From Tanytarsus gracilentus (Eukaryota > Arthropoda > Insecta > Diptera > Chironomidae), in assembly GCA_038502055.1 (NCBI GenBank), contig JAXRKN010000008.1, forward strand, positions 82,750-146,749: a DNA stretch of 64,000 bases, given 5' to 3'. The notes below the pieces were generated by a model, which did not search any database, was not told the origin of the DNA, and saw only the letters and a list, made by a program, of their open reading frames with translations. Positions 14,302 to 24,050 of the stretch are shown in pieces. Every line of letters begins with the position of its first letter. Positions within the stretch are counted from its first letter, which is position 1. A program made the position numbers and the translations under genes.

Positions 14302-15414
14302 TTGCTTAGATTTTATTAATATTTTTTACACTTGATTTGCTTCTTAGGACGATACAGATTTAAATGCACCTTTTAAATTCCTTTTCGATTTATTACGCTT
14401 TAATGAAGAAATCACAGATTTGCTTCGCTTTTTTAACTATTTTAACTATACTTTACTCGTTAAGCACACTTGCGACTGAAACGCGCCACGATCAAAACAG
14501 AAATGATGAGAAAATTATTTTTTACGTTGCGCTCAGTGAGAAACGCTTTTGAAAGCGTTGCGACGATAGTGTTGAGCGACTACGACAACGACACTGTTTG
14601 CTCAACAACATTTAAGAAGACGCTCGAAAAAAGCTTTTAAAGTGCTTTGAAAAGTTTTGTTTGGTTGCAAAGATTTTTTTTGCAGAGTTACGAAAACTTT
14701 ATATTAATAAATTTTAATTTTTTTTATATTTTTTCCAGTCAAAGCAAATTTTACGAGAGAATAATTTTTTATCGAAGTTTTCGTAGAGCTCAATCGTATT
14801 TTATCTCGAGTGAGCGCCTCTCTTAAAGTGTAATTTATTTGTTCTCAAATTTGCATAACTTTGTTGCATTCAATCTCGCAAATATTACACACGTCGAGTT
14901 ACTTAAATTCGTACATTTTTTTGAATTGTCATTGAATCAAGCTTTTGTAATTTTTGAGGCATTTTCTAGCCTTCACGGGGTTAAAAACAAAGTTTATTTG
15001 TTTATTTGACGATAAAACGTTGAAAAATTCCATAAAGAATTATAATTTATCTCAACATATGTGAAATTATGAAAGAAATGAATTTTTTATGTCAGAATTT
15101 GGGAGTGTCAAAAAGAACGTGCGAGTGGGTCATTGATTATTTCATATTTTACTTTACACCATTATACGTGGGCACAATGTTAGTTTTTTCGTTAATAGCT
15201 GACCTATATACTTTGGAAAGCAAGCGATGAAAGTTTTTCTTGCTCCTTTTTTTCTATTTCTTAATCGAGGAGTTTTATGAGCAAATTGATGCACATTTGT
15301 CGATTTCTAGGGATAAAAGAAAATGAAAAAAAAAGTAATTTTCATTCCCTGGGTTGAAGTTGAAAAAAATTGTATTTGGCTTTGATTGAATAATTAAAAT
15401 TCATCTTAATAATG
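14302..15414. promoter_or_regulatory. 5' flank of the Ly6 gene, no coding signal
   Basis: This stretch lies upstream of the Ly6 start codon and must contain its 5' UTR and promoter. No clear TATA box or conserved element was identified. A 62-residue plus-strand frame at 14364-14552 begins with a hydrophobic stretch but has no family resemblance and no splice partner, so it is not called as a gene. Confidence 0.4.
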
Positions 15415-15513
15415 TAGGATAAAGTTACCTCGGTTCGCCCACCCCCTCGGTTCGTAATATTTTTTCATGGAATTTTGTTAAAAATTACAAACCCAGGTTC
15501 GTACTTTATCCTA
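15415..15513. mobile_element. short terminal-inverted-repeat element (MITE-like)
   Basis: TAGGATAAAGT at the left end (15415 on) is matched by ACTTTATCCTA at the right end (to 15513), a near-perfect terminal inverted repeat on an element of about 100 bp. Inside, the motif CGGTTCG or GGTTCG occurs three times near the ends, and the inner part is AT-rich. There is no coding capacity. No convincing target-site duplication was seen. Confidence 0.55.
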
Positions 15514-15635
15514 TGTAAAGTTTAACAAAAAGTAAATGTGTTTGAAATTTTTAGTCTTGATATCATTTTTAGGTCCTGACTCCATTTATTTATTTTATAA
15601 CAGACAAATATGTATTTTTATTGTCATTAGATCAT

Positions 15636-16237
15636 TCTCAAGCTGGCGACCGAAAGTTTTTATGGCTCATACAACCCTACCTTCCGCATCCTTGAACTGT
15701 CTTCGAGAGAAATGTGAATTGATTTATGCCAAAGCTAATAATCGAATTGAAAAAATTGAAAAAAGTGAGGGAAGTTAATGGAATTTTATGGGCTTTAGTG
15801 CTGAAATTATATGGAGAAATTTTAGATGCTGCTGGTCCTCAATTGAAGTAAATATCAATAAAATCTCCTGGACATAATTTTATGGATATTGCAGAGATAA
15901 GAAAAAAGAAAATTCCAATCGGTGACACGCCTTCATAGACAGCATTAACGGTTGCTCAACATGCAATCGGACTTGCCCTTTCAGCAGGAAGACGCTATCA
16001 CGATGGAAGGCATTGAACAAAATAGATGGTATGATGAGCCGCAAAGGCGTAGAACTTCGAGATTCAATCATTGGTATAGTCGGCAACGGTCAGATTGGTC
16101 ATGCAATAGCTGAAAAGCTTCAAAGTTTCAAGCCTCAACAAATTGTTTACTGCAGTGGAAAAAAAAATTCAGCAAGTTTATGGCTTTTCAAGAGTTGCTG
16201 GAAAGTAGTGACTTCATTTTATGGATATTTTGTGTAA
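15636..16237 (+). pseudogene. broken D-2-hydroxyacid dehydrogenase copy (glyoxylate/hydroxypyruvate reductase type)
   Basis: Fragments in several frames line up in order with the GRHPR family. They include RPKVFMAHTTLP and LREKCELIYAKANNR near the start, then GILWALVLKLYGEILDAAGP in another frame. Next come a degenerate ISTKSPGH-like segment and TVAQHAIGLALSAGRRYHDG after an in-frame stop. The dinucleotide-binding loop follows as GIVGNGQIGHAIAEKL, then IVYCSG and ELLESSDFIL. The Rossmann GxGxxG motif survives, but the frame is broken by at least two shifts and stops. The catalytic Arg/Glu/His region is missing. No introns are evident, so a processed copy is possible. The parent gene is not in this window. 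Confidence 0.82.
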
Positions 16238-16778
16238 AATGAGCCAATGAATGAATGAAAAACAAATTCAACTTCCTTAATTGTCAATTTTTATTTTATT
16301 AGCATACCTTTTCGTCGAGAACGATAGAGCATAAATCGGGTGTTTTGAAGATAGGGTAGCAGCAAGGTGGAAAGAGCATGTGGCAGCGCTGGACAACGAG
16401 AGGGTAAGACAATCAATGGACGAGAAGAAACTTTTGAAATAAGTTACGAATCCAATACTTTTGAACTTGTGGGAGAGCTTCTACATTCAGACGGGTTAAA
16501 ATTTGGTTAATTTGAAGCTTTTGGTCATCATCGAGAGCAAAAAGGAGAAATTTCAGTCTTAGACTCTGAAAGGAATTGATGATATGTCGAAATAATTATA
16601 AGTTTTAATTAAAATTGACAACTAGGGACAACTTTGTTTTTCATTCAATTATTGATTGGCTCTTTTGCTGATTAAATACCTTCATTATCATTCAAAAAAC
16701 CTCAAGTTTAATAATCAATTCATTTATTTATTTTTTTCTTCAAATAAAAGCTATACTATACGCGCAAAGAAATTCTCA
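16238..16778. other. intergenic, no gene seen
   Basis: This lies between the dehydrogenase relic and the 3' end of mtTFB1. A short stretch near 16345-16440 could be read as RWKEHVAALDNERVRQSM in one frame, which looks protein-like. It has stops on both sides and no recognised family, so it may be further pseudogene debris. Confidence 0.4.
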
Positions 16779-17792
16779 CTAAAAATTCCAGTCGTCCCAC
16801 TGTGTCCGCTCATCTTTAGGTCCTCGATAATTATAGTTGTCAATTTCAGGATGCTCTTGGATAATTTGATGGTAGACTTGTGCAACTCTTAAGCATTCCT
16901 CATTGGACAACTGATAAGATTTCAGCTCGGGATTTATTTCAGCAACCTTAACGAGATGATATGTGAGGTCATCTCTAACTTGTGGCGGAAATAAATTTTC
17001 AATTCCTCGCCGAACATACTTTTGACGCATACTGAAAATGTATCGCGTTACTTTTTCAACTAAATCGAATGGTAAGTCAGTAGCAGGCGTTTTGAGGGGA
17101 ACTAAAGTAATCACTCCAACGTCAACTTCTGGCTTGGGAACAAAAGCTTTTCCGGGAATTATAAACTTCAGCTCAGGTTTTGCCCAAATCTGTGACATGA
17201 GCGATAGACGACATCGATTGTTTTGAGCAATTCCGGCAATCATTCGCTCTGCCACTTCCAGTTGAAAAGTTAATGTTAAGCTAGTTCTTCCATATGACCA
17301 TGCTCCCCTTCTTAAACTTATGTCTTTGATCCAATTGATGAGAAGACGAGTTGAAATCGAAAAGGGAAGATTCCCAATGATGTGGACATTCGGCGGTTTT
17401 TCATTCCAATCAACTATTGGACATTCCGGAAATGCTTCGAGACAATTGTATTTAAGAATGTCGCCTCTTATTATATCCATTTTAACATTTCCTCTTGTTG
17501 CCTCCTCTAAAAGTTCCAGTGTCGGCATAAATCTACTATCCTTCTCAACAACCACCAAATGCTTTGGGAATTTTCTTAAAATTGAACGGGTAATTGAGCC
17601 TGGTCCAGGTCCCACCTCTAAAACATATCCATTCTCAATCTTCCCAGCAGCACGGACAATCTTATCGGTGAGTCGTTCGTCCATAATGAAATTTTGTGAG
17701 AATTGCTTGAGTGCGCGTAACTTATAAAGACGAATTAAATCACGTATTGAAGGCAGAGGCGGTAACCGATTGATTTTAACACACGCTGCCAT
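16779..17792 (-). CDS. mtTFB1: mitochondrial dimethyladenosine transferase 1 (TFB1M/mtTFB1)
   Basis: Single exon, 337 residues. It is a KsgA/Dim1-type rRNA adenine N6-dimethyltransferase. It dimethylates two adjacent adenines in the helix-45 loop of the mitochondrial small-subunit rRNA using S-adenosylmethionine, a step needed for small-subunit stability. SAM-binding motif I is GPGPGS at residues 61-66. The acidic motif II lies near 80-86 (VVVEKD), and catalytic motif IV is NLPF at 141-144. The C-terminal helical domain is complete and ends in WDDWNF. Length is normal for the family. Its start codon lies only 21 nt after the stop codon of COA3 on the same strand, and no promoter-sized gap separates them. 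The two were probably made from one transcript. Confidence 0.95.
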   Translation of the reverse strand: MAACVKINRLPPLPSIRDLIRLYKLRALKQFSQNFIMDERLTDKIVRAAGKIENGYVLEVGPGPGSITRSILRKFPKHLVVVEKDSRFMPTLELLEEATRGNVKMDIIRGDILKYNCLEAFPECPIVDWNEKPPNVHIIGNLPFSISTRLLINWIKDISLRRGAWSYGRTSLTLTFQLEVAERMIAGIAQNNRCRLSLMSQIWAKPELKFIIPGKAFVPKPEVDVGVITLVPLKTPATDLPFDLVEKVTRYIFSMRQKYVRRGIENLFPPQVRDDLTYHLVKVAEINPELKSYQLSNEECLRVAQVYHQIIQEHPEIDNYNYRGPKDERTQWDDWNF

Positions 17793-17813
17793 AACTTGAA
17801 TAATATATTGCTA

Positions 17814-18147
17814 TTAAATCTTTTGTGGGGGAATTTCTTCTTTTGCTGGTTCTTCAAAGTCGTCAAGGAATTTTTCCTGTTTGACAGCGTACATAGAGTA
17901 CCCGTAAATGCTGAGAACAGAAAATCCAATAGCACAAGCTGGAAGTTGAAAAAAAATGTCATGCCGCACAATAGTGCATGATGGAAAATTTTCATTACTT
18001 ACCCGTAAGAATGTTGTTCTTTCGCTGTTTCTTGAGCTTCAATACCCTCTGAACGTTTTGATCCTCAATTATTTTCATAAAATCGATCTCGGCTTTGTTT
18101 AATTTTCTTTCTTTTAATAATGTTTCCGTATTATTTGATTGCGACAT
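17814..18147 (-). CDS. COA3: cytochrome c oxidase assembly factor 3 (COA3/CCDC56)
   Basis: Two exons, 18147-18003 and 17938-17814, give 89 residues. The intron has a GTAAGT donor and a CAG acceptor. The N-terminal half is a charged helix (KERKLNKAEIDFMKIIEDQN) in the matrix, followed by one membrane segment (AIGFSVLSIYGYSMYAV). The tail has the conserved KQEKFLDDFEEP. The protein is an inner-membrane factor that stabilises newly made COX1 during complex IV assembly. In Drosophila the orthologue (ccdc56) is the upstream cistron of the mtTFB1 mRNA, and the same order and tight spacing are seen here. Confidence 0.92.
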
Positions 18148-18450
18148 TGTGTATTTTTACCCACAACTGTCATTCCCCTTATTGTTTTCGAAAAATTTTC
18201 GAACTTGAATTTATTTTGCGTTTTTCAACATTTTTTATTTTTTTTAATAATATTTTACGTTAATTATTACAAAAACCACTCGAGAGTGGTGAAAATCTTT
18301 TGGTTATTGTAGCCGTAGTTTTTGTATAACGTATTAAATGCCACGGTGAGTTTTATTTACTTTCCTGCAATTATCTTTTTTTTCTACCTTTATTTGCATA
18401 ACAACTTTTATCGAGACCAACAATAATTTTCTCTATTTTCAGTATTAAAC
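18148..18450. promoter_or_regulatory. divergent promoter region, COA3-mtTFB1 / LRR gene
   Basis: These 303 bp separate the start codons of COA3 (minus) and the LRR membrane protein (plus). On the plus side a plausible 5' UTR intron runs from a GTGAGT donor at 18346 to a TTTTCAG acceptor just before the LRR start codon. No TATA box is apparent, as expected for housekeeping genes. Confidence 0.5.
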
Positions 18451-20063
18451 ATGAAATTGGCGTATCAGCTCGTAATATCCCTTGTTCTCTGCATGGAATT
18501 AATTAATTGTGTTGTCATCCAGGATGAACAAAATGCAATTGTGCCAGAAGTTACGACACTTCCAGAGAAGATTGAAGAAGAATATGATCCGCAAGTAGAG
18601 AAAGAAAATGATATAAGAAACTACAATTTGCATGATGACGATGATGGTGAAGAAAAGTCAGAAGTGCTCGAATCGACCATGATTGAAAAGAGAATTGAGC
18701 GCGTTGATCCAAATCTGTGCTATCATGTGGACAAAAAAGAGAATTGTTTCGAGAGGGTAAGAAATGGAAGTGGATGTGAGTGCGAGGAGATTGATGAGGG
18801 AAATATTGCATGCTGTAATGTCACAGATATCGTAAAGTCGATTTCTTGTCTGGGAACAACAAATCCACTAAAAAATATCCACATCATAAACATGATGGAG
18901 AAAGAGCTGAATCTCTCGACACTCAATTCATTAAAACAAACTGACTCATTGTCCATAACTGATGGAAATCTTACAAAGATTTTGGGATCCTTCACAAAAT
19001 TTACCACCATCAAGTGCCTTAGTTTTGCTAACAATAAAATTGAAGAGATTAACGATCGTGCATTAGTTCACACCAATCAGTTGAAAACTTTAAATTTGTC
19101 TGGAAATAACATTACTCGCCTTCCGACCATCAACAATATCACAGTAAATGTTCATGGAAATAAAAAAATCTCTTGCATCAACATCTCGACTGCAATTGAT
19201 AAGGAAGTCAAGTTTCTCAGTAAAGAAGACTCCTACTGTGAACGTGAAACAATCTACACATGGTTCAATGACACTGCATCAGTGACTATTCTAGCTTTGG
19301 AAAAGATGAAAAAATTGAACGAAGAATGTCCTAAAGATTGTAAGTGTGAACCCTCTCAACTATACTATCGAAACAACACCCTGGAAGTCACCGCAAAAGT
19401 CGATTGCTCTAGTCAGAATCTTAAAAATTTCCCAACACAAATGCCCGTGGAAACTGTCGAGTTGATTGTCTCGAACAACAGTATCTCATCACTAACAACT
19501 TTAATTCAAAGTAAAAACTATCGAAATGTTCAAAGACTCTTCATTGACGGCAATAAAATATCGTCGATCGAGGAGCTTGATGGTACACGATTTTTTGAGA
19601 ACTTTACTATATTGTCGTTAAAAAATAATAAGATCAAAGAAATACCCAATTACATACTGTCGAATCTCGAGAAGAATCTCAATAGTGGAAAGGTAAAATA
19701 ACTAATTTATTTTTTAATTTATTATAAACGTGATTTTCGTGATTTTAGATCCTTTATCTCGGCGGCAATTTTCTCACGTGCGACTGTCAAGCATACAAAA
19801 ATATTCGTTATTGGCGCTTGATAAGTGATGGAAATGAAATTCTCTGCAACAACATTTTTTCTTTGAGGGTAATGGAACTAAAGGAGAGTCAAATTTGCAC
19901 GTCCGGCGAGCATGATTGGTCAACTTACATCAACATAATTATCGGAATCGAAATCGTATTACTTGTTGCCTTATTCACAAAAGTATCCTACGATTATTAC
20001 ATGTTCAAAAAGACAGGATTCTTGCCATATCCAGCAAGTTTTATAATATTATATAAAAAGTGA
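18451..20063 (+). CDS. leucine-rich-repeat single-pass membrane protein (possibly halfway/singed-wings-2-like)
   Basis: Two exons, 18451-19692 and 19749-20063, give 518 residues. There is a signal peptide at 1-20 (MKLAYQLVISLVLCMELINC), followed by an acidic low-complexity stretch (about 25-75). A cysteine-rich module comes at about 90-130 (CFERV...CECEE...CC). Degenerate leucine-rich repeats follow (LSFANNKIEEI, LNLSGNNITRLP). A second Cys cap, CPKDCKC, lies near 290. After more repeats (LFIDGNKISSI, LSLKNNKIKEIP) there is an LRR C-terminal cap (LGGNFLTCDC) in exon 2. One transmembrane helix (INIIIGIEIVLLVALF) and a short cytoplasmic tail close the protein. Many NxT/NxS sites fit an extracellular domain. 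The two-cap layout recalls Drosophila halfway, but this identity was judged from memory and needs a database check. Confidence 0.85.
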
Positions 20064-20385
20064 GATTAAATCGTGATTATCATATATTTAAAAATATTTT
20101 TAAAGCAAAACTATTTTGTCATGACTGTTTTTTAAAAAAATATAGTAAAACGCTTTTTGGAATTTAAAAAGTTTATTAATTTGAATTAATTCAGTTCAAT
20201 CCAGGATTTTAATAGTGCTTCCATAAAAATATTTTATTTTTTATTTTTAACGGTTAATCAAAATTTTAATGTCAACTTTCGAAGATCTTTGAACGTAAAA
20301 TTCGAGGAGCGACTGTACGCATAATCATCAATTATTTTTTTCAATCGCTTTTTGATCGCGAAAAAGGGCTCTCAAAATTATCAAA
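20064..20385. other. intergenic between LRR gene and DAD1
   Basis: This holds the LRR gene 3' UTR and the DAD1 5' flank in about 320 bp of AT-rich sequence. No other feature was seen. Confidence 0.5.
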
Positions 20386-20780
20386 ATGGTTCAACTCTTC
20401 TCAGTATTGACAAAGTTCTTTGATGAATATCAAAATAATACGCCAAAGAAGCTAAAATTTGTCGATTCCTATCTCGTATACATCCTTCTCACCGGAGTAA
20501 TTCAATTCATTTATTGCTGCTTTGTCGGCACATTTCCGTTCAATGCATTCCTCAGTGGCTTCATTTCAACCGTGAGCTGCTTCATTTTAGGAGGTAAATT
20601 TACTTTTAAACACTATTAAAGATTTTAACACGTCATTATATTTTTTCAGTTTGTTTGCGTCTCCAATCAAACCCACAAAACAAGGCTCAATTCATAGGAA
20701 TTTCACCTGAAAGAGGATTCGCTGACTTTATCTTTGCGCACATTGTCCTTCATCTGGTTGTAGTCAACTTTATCGGTTAA
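20386..20780 (+). CDS. DAD1: DAD1, oligosaccharyltransferase subunit
   Basis: Two exons, 20386-20593 and 20650-20780, give 112 residues, matching the family length. DAD1 is a small ER membrane subunit of the oligosaccharyltransferase complex and is needed for N-glycosylation. The conserved core is seen in order: F.EY (FFDEYQNN), DSYLVYILLTGVIQFIYC, FPFNAFLSGFISTVSCFILG across the exon junction, then LRLQ, NPQNK and ERGFADFIFAHIVLHLVV. Reading through the intron would stop at once, so splicing is required. A polyadenylation signal AATAAA lies at about 20808. It is convergent with the next gene, with only 43 bp between the stop codons. Confidence 0.95.
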
Positions 20781-20823
20781 ATTCTGTCAAATTTATTTTA
20801 CTTTTTAATAAAAATTGGGTGTC

Positions 20824-22296
20824 CTAACTAACATGCTGAGAGAGTACATTAATAACTTTAACTTTACATGATCTCTTCCTGAGGAGCCTTAATTTAAGTT
20901 CAAATAAACCATTAGGTGTTAAGTTATCAGCTAAAGATGTCATTTGATCGAGCACTTCATAGTGGGTCCTACTTCCATCAGAGTTTGTTACCATTATTCC
21001 AGCTATATTGAGGTTCTTGATCTGATGAACAAATTTGGCTGTTTTATGACGACTTAAATTTTGGGTCATGGCTTTCTCAAGAGATGGTCTAATAAGAAAT
21101 CCTGGCGATGGACGTGACTCTTCGAATGACTTGTATTTTAGATTTTCAATCAACTCGGGCTGTTCAATTTCAATGCACGTCGAGAGGAGCTTCTTCCTTG
21201 AATCCAATTTAATTCTACTGTACGGACCCGATTCATAAAATCTTTGATCTGCGAGCAGTATTTTCGCTAGTTTCACACATCTGTAGTCTAAAATCCAAAG
21301 CGATAGTGCAGAATTGACATATTGATCAAAAAAGTTAATAAACTCGACACTTTTCGTTGCATTCACAATCATATTCTCAATTTTCTTTAGATGATCGTCA
21401 TCAATTTTCAGATTTAGCAGTGCACAAGAGTGGAGCATATTCTGTATATCCTTGACTCTTACTTCCGAGTTGAAAGTATCAATGCACCTTTTGACTATTT
21501 TTTCGTTTAGCTCTGTATCATTAATTTTATTGTCGGCCAGATAGGGCACGATATGCACGAGCGATTGATAGTTATGCTTTGCATAGTCCAAATTTTTTAG
21601 CTTGTCTAATAGTTTATCACTCTTTACTCTGTTAAATCTTAAGCTTTTAAGAAATGCCACAAGAAGATACTCATCATCCTCACTTGTTGCGATAAATTCA
21701 TCGATGACTTTTTGGTTAAATTTTTCATTTGAAATCCTTACACTGCATTTATATGATGCTAAGCACAGGATCGCTACATCCAGTGATGTAAGTTCAGATT
21801 CAAGAGATCTCATCAGAAACTTTTCAAAAATATTTTTTACTAAAGTCGGTCCTGGGTGGTTCTTTTTATAGAAAGTTGTATAGAAGCACAGCTTGATGAA
21901 GTCATTCTTGTCAAAGGAATGCGTTAAATTACCTGTGATAATTTTAAGTGCCTCACTAAAGAAATTTAATTTCTGAAGTTGAATGTTGACATTAACTTGA
22001 AACAAGCTGTCTAACAGTTGAAATATTTCTGATGAATTTGAGTTAGCTGATTTGAGTTCGTTAAATAATTTTTTCTGTATCTCTTCAGGAGAACATTTTT
22101 GAAGATTGAAGAGGAACGAAGACAACTTTTGAGTATTTTCTCGATTTTTCTCATTTCTACGCAGATATTGATGCAGTCTTGGTGATAAAGTTCCGGCTGC
22201 AAACACTGGCTGAGTACTCAAACATCTTATTTGATAAATCACTGATCTATTTAATAATTTTAACATTTTAAATGATTTTTTTAAATTCAGAAACAC
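20824..22296 (-). CDS. mitochondrial protein, possibly FAST-kinase-domain (FASTKD) related
   Basis: Single exon, 490 codons. The second in-frame ATG (22266) starts MLKLLNRSVIYQIRCLSTQ, a basic amphipathic segment typical of a mitochondrial targeting peptide, so 480 residues is the more likely product. The body is helical and repetitive, with short helix-turn-helix units (LDVAILCLASYKC, YQSLVHIVPYLADNK, IQNMLHSCALLNLK). This is the style of the mitochondrial RNA-binding FASTK and pentatricopeptide-like proteins. No catalytic motif was recognised. Family placement is tentative. It diverges from mRpS7 across a 132-bp gap. Confidence 0.6.
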   Translation of the reverse strand: MFLNLKKSFKMLKLLNRSVIYQIRCLSTQPVFAAGTLSPRLHQYLRRNEKNRENTQKLSSFLFNLQKCSPEEIQKKLFNELKSANSNSSEIFQLLDSLFQVNVNIQLQKLNFFSEALKIITGNLTHSFDKNDFIKLCFYTTFYKKNHPGPTLVKNIFEKFLMRSLESELTSLDVAILCLASYKCSVRISNEKFNQKVIDEFIATSEDDEYLLVAFLKSLRFNRVKSDKLLDKLKNLDYAKHNYQSLVHIVPYLADNKINDTELNEKIVKRCIDTFNSEVRVKDIQNMLHSCALLNLKIDDDHLKKIENMIVNATKSVEFINFFDQYVNSALSLWILDYRCVKLAKILLADQRFYESGPYSRIKLDSRKKLLSTCIEIEQPELIENLKYKSFEESRPSPGFLIRPSLEKAMTQNLSRHKTAKFVHQIKNLNIAGIMVTNSDGSRTHYEVLDQMTSLADNLTPNGLFELKLRLLRKRSCKVKVINVLSQHVS

Positions 22297-22428
22297 TTGT
22301 TTACTTTTTACATTTATTTTTAACAGCTTATTAAAATTTAAATTTTTCGAAATTCATTCTTCGAAATTGAAATTTTTTTCAATTTAATTTTTCACAATTT
22401 TAAATGCAAATCAAATCAATGCATTAAA
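22297..22428. promoter_or_regulatory. short divergent promoter between the FASTKD-like gene and mRpS7
   Basis: 132 AT-rich bp lie between two start codons pointing away from each other. The spacing requires shared or overlapping promoters for two mitochondrial-protein genes. No TATA box was seen. Confidence 0.55.
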
Positions 22429-23216
22429 ATGTTGAAAAATATCTTACAGCTCAATAAACTTCCTAGGTTAGTAAACCGCTTTGAATTCTGTTCATTTAAA
22501 TAACTTTTAAATGGTTTTGAAAGTTTACAATAAAATCCAATGTGACTTTTATATAAAACTTATCAAATTTCTTTTAAAGACTATCACCATCAGTCGTCGC
22601 CAATTACTCGCAATATGGTCCGCACTATGTCAAACCAATTTTCAAGAAAGACGAACAGGAAGAAATGATAAAAAGTGGAGATATTAACCAAATTGCCTTT
22701 CTGCCCATTAAAGCGGCTAGAAATAATGACAGCTCCAGTGTGTTTCACGACCATCGAGTCAGCAGAATGGTCAACTACATCATGAAAGATGGGAGAAAAG
22801 ATTTGGCTAGAAGCTTAATGGCACAATGCTTCGAGAAGATCAAACGAATTCAAGTTGAAAGATATCACAAAGCTACAACGGAAGAGGAAAAATCGAGACT
22901 TATTTTGAATCCGGTCGAGGTGCTTCATCAAGCGATCGAAAACTGTCGACCAGTTTTAATGACAATGCCAATTAGACGCGGTGGCGTAAAATATCAAGTC
23001 CCGGTCCCGATTAGTGAGATAAGTTCATACTATCGTGCATGTAAATGGCTTGTTGAGGCATCACGAGAGCATGAAAGAAAAGTTCATCTACCCGAAAAAA
23101 TGGCATATGAGCTACTCGATGCCGCAAACAACACGGGAAAAGTTGTCAAGAGAAAACACGACTTGCATAAAGTCTGCGAAGCGAACCGTGCTTATGCTCA
23201 CTACAGATGGAGTTAA
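22429..23216 (+). CDS. mRpS7: mitochondrial ribosomal protein S7 (uS7m)
   Basis: Two exons, 22429-22466 and 22580-23216, give 224 residues. Exon 1 encodes only MLKNILQLNKLPR, the start of a mitochondrial targeting peptide. The uS7 core is clear: RVSRMVNYIMKDGRKDLARS, then NPVEVLHQAIENCRPV, then the basic loop IRRGGVKYQVPVPIS. The C-terminal helix ends in KRKHDLHKVCEANRAYAHYRW. The protein binds the 3' major domain of the mitochondrial small-subunit rRNA. Only 48 bp separate its stop from the stop of TMEM186 on the other strand, and an AATAAA sits in that gap. Confidence 0.95.
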
Positions 23217-23264
23217 AAACAGCATTGTTAATTATAGGCATTTCTAAAATAAAGCGTTTAAATT

Positions 23265-23894
23265 TTATTCATCACCAAACACTCGCGAGAATTCTTGATA
23301 ATTCAGTATAACAGCAGTAGTTGATATAAATTTCAAGCTCGTATGGTCGTTTTTAAATTTCAGCGTAGTAAAAGGTCCAATTGACTTTTTCGACTCGTAA
23401 AAGGGCACAATATCTTCAACTTTGAACTCCGAGTCACATCTCCGTCCCCAAAAGTCAATGAATGCGATTCTAATTTTATCGCTTTCCTTTTTGTGAACAT
23501 AAACGGCACCGATTGTATTACGAGTAACTATACTGGCGACACTGAGGGCAACCAAAAATGCAAAGGATGTGTAAAGTATTGGTTCGAGTAATTCAGGAGA
23601 CGCGAAATAAGTTACTGGCAGACTCAAAGCTGTCAATATTCCTTGATAGGTTTTCATTTTGTTTACGGCTGCTGCAAATCTGATCTTTGGAAATCGATAG
23701 ATGGGCTCATAGTTCTCTTCCAGTTCCTTCATTGCAAGAGCTTTCTTGCTTTTTAGATCCGCTAGTTTCTTGCCTACGCCTTGATCTCCTAAAGTTGATA
23801 AATTACTAATGTTGAAATCTAATGATTTAGTTACGATCGATGAACATCGGCATGCTAAGAATAACGAGTGATTAATTTTTTTTAAGCCCCACAT
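23265..23894 (-). CDS. Tmem186: TMEM186-like mitochondrial membrane protein
   Basis: Single exon, 209 residues. The N-terminus (MWGLKKINHSLFLACRCSS) looks like a mitochondrial targeting peptide. The conserved YRFPKIRFAAAVNKMKTYQ segment precedes two membrane helices (about 85-100 and 107-123), then AFIDFWGRRCDSEFKVEDIV and a C-terminal FSRVFG, the order seen in TMEM186. In mammals TMEM186 belongs to the complex I assembly (MCIA) module in the inner membrane. The function here is inferred from that family. Its promoter is shared with TBL3 across about 156 bp. Confidence 0.85.
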   Translation of the reverse strand: MWGLKKINHSLFLACRCSSIVTKSLDFNISNLSTLGDQGVGKKLADLKSKKALAMKELEENYEPIYRFPKIRFAAAVNKMKTYQGILTALSLPVTYFASPELLEPILYTSFAFLVALSVASIVTRNTIGAVYVHKKESDKIRIAFIDFWGRRCDSEFKVEDIVPFYESKKSIGPFTTLKFKNDHTSLKFISTTAVILNYQEFSRVFGDE

Positions 23895-24050
23895 GATGAA
23901 AATTTTTCTTTATTTTTGTTGATTTTCGAAATTCGAACATAAAGTTTTTATTTTGAATTTGAAAATTCACGTGTGATATTAAATTAAATTAAAATCTCTG
24001 AAAATTCACAAGGAATATTCATCAATTTACAGTCATTTAACAAACAAGCC

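Noticed and set aside
14364..14552. 62-residue frame with a hydrophobic start, possible secreted peptide
   Set aside because: No family resemblance, no splice donor leading elsewhere, and it lies in the Ly6 5' flank. Chance is likely in AT-rich DNA.
16345..16440. Protein-like stretch RWKEHVAALDNERVRQSM
   Set aside because: Short, closed by stops and not matched to any family that could be named. Kept only as possible pseudogene debris.
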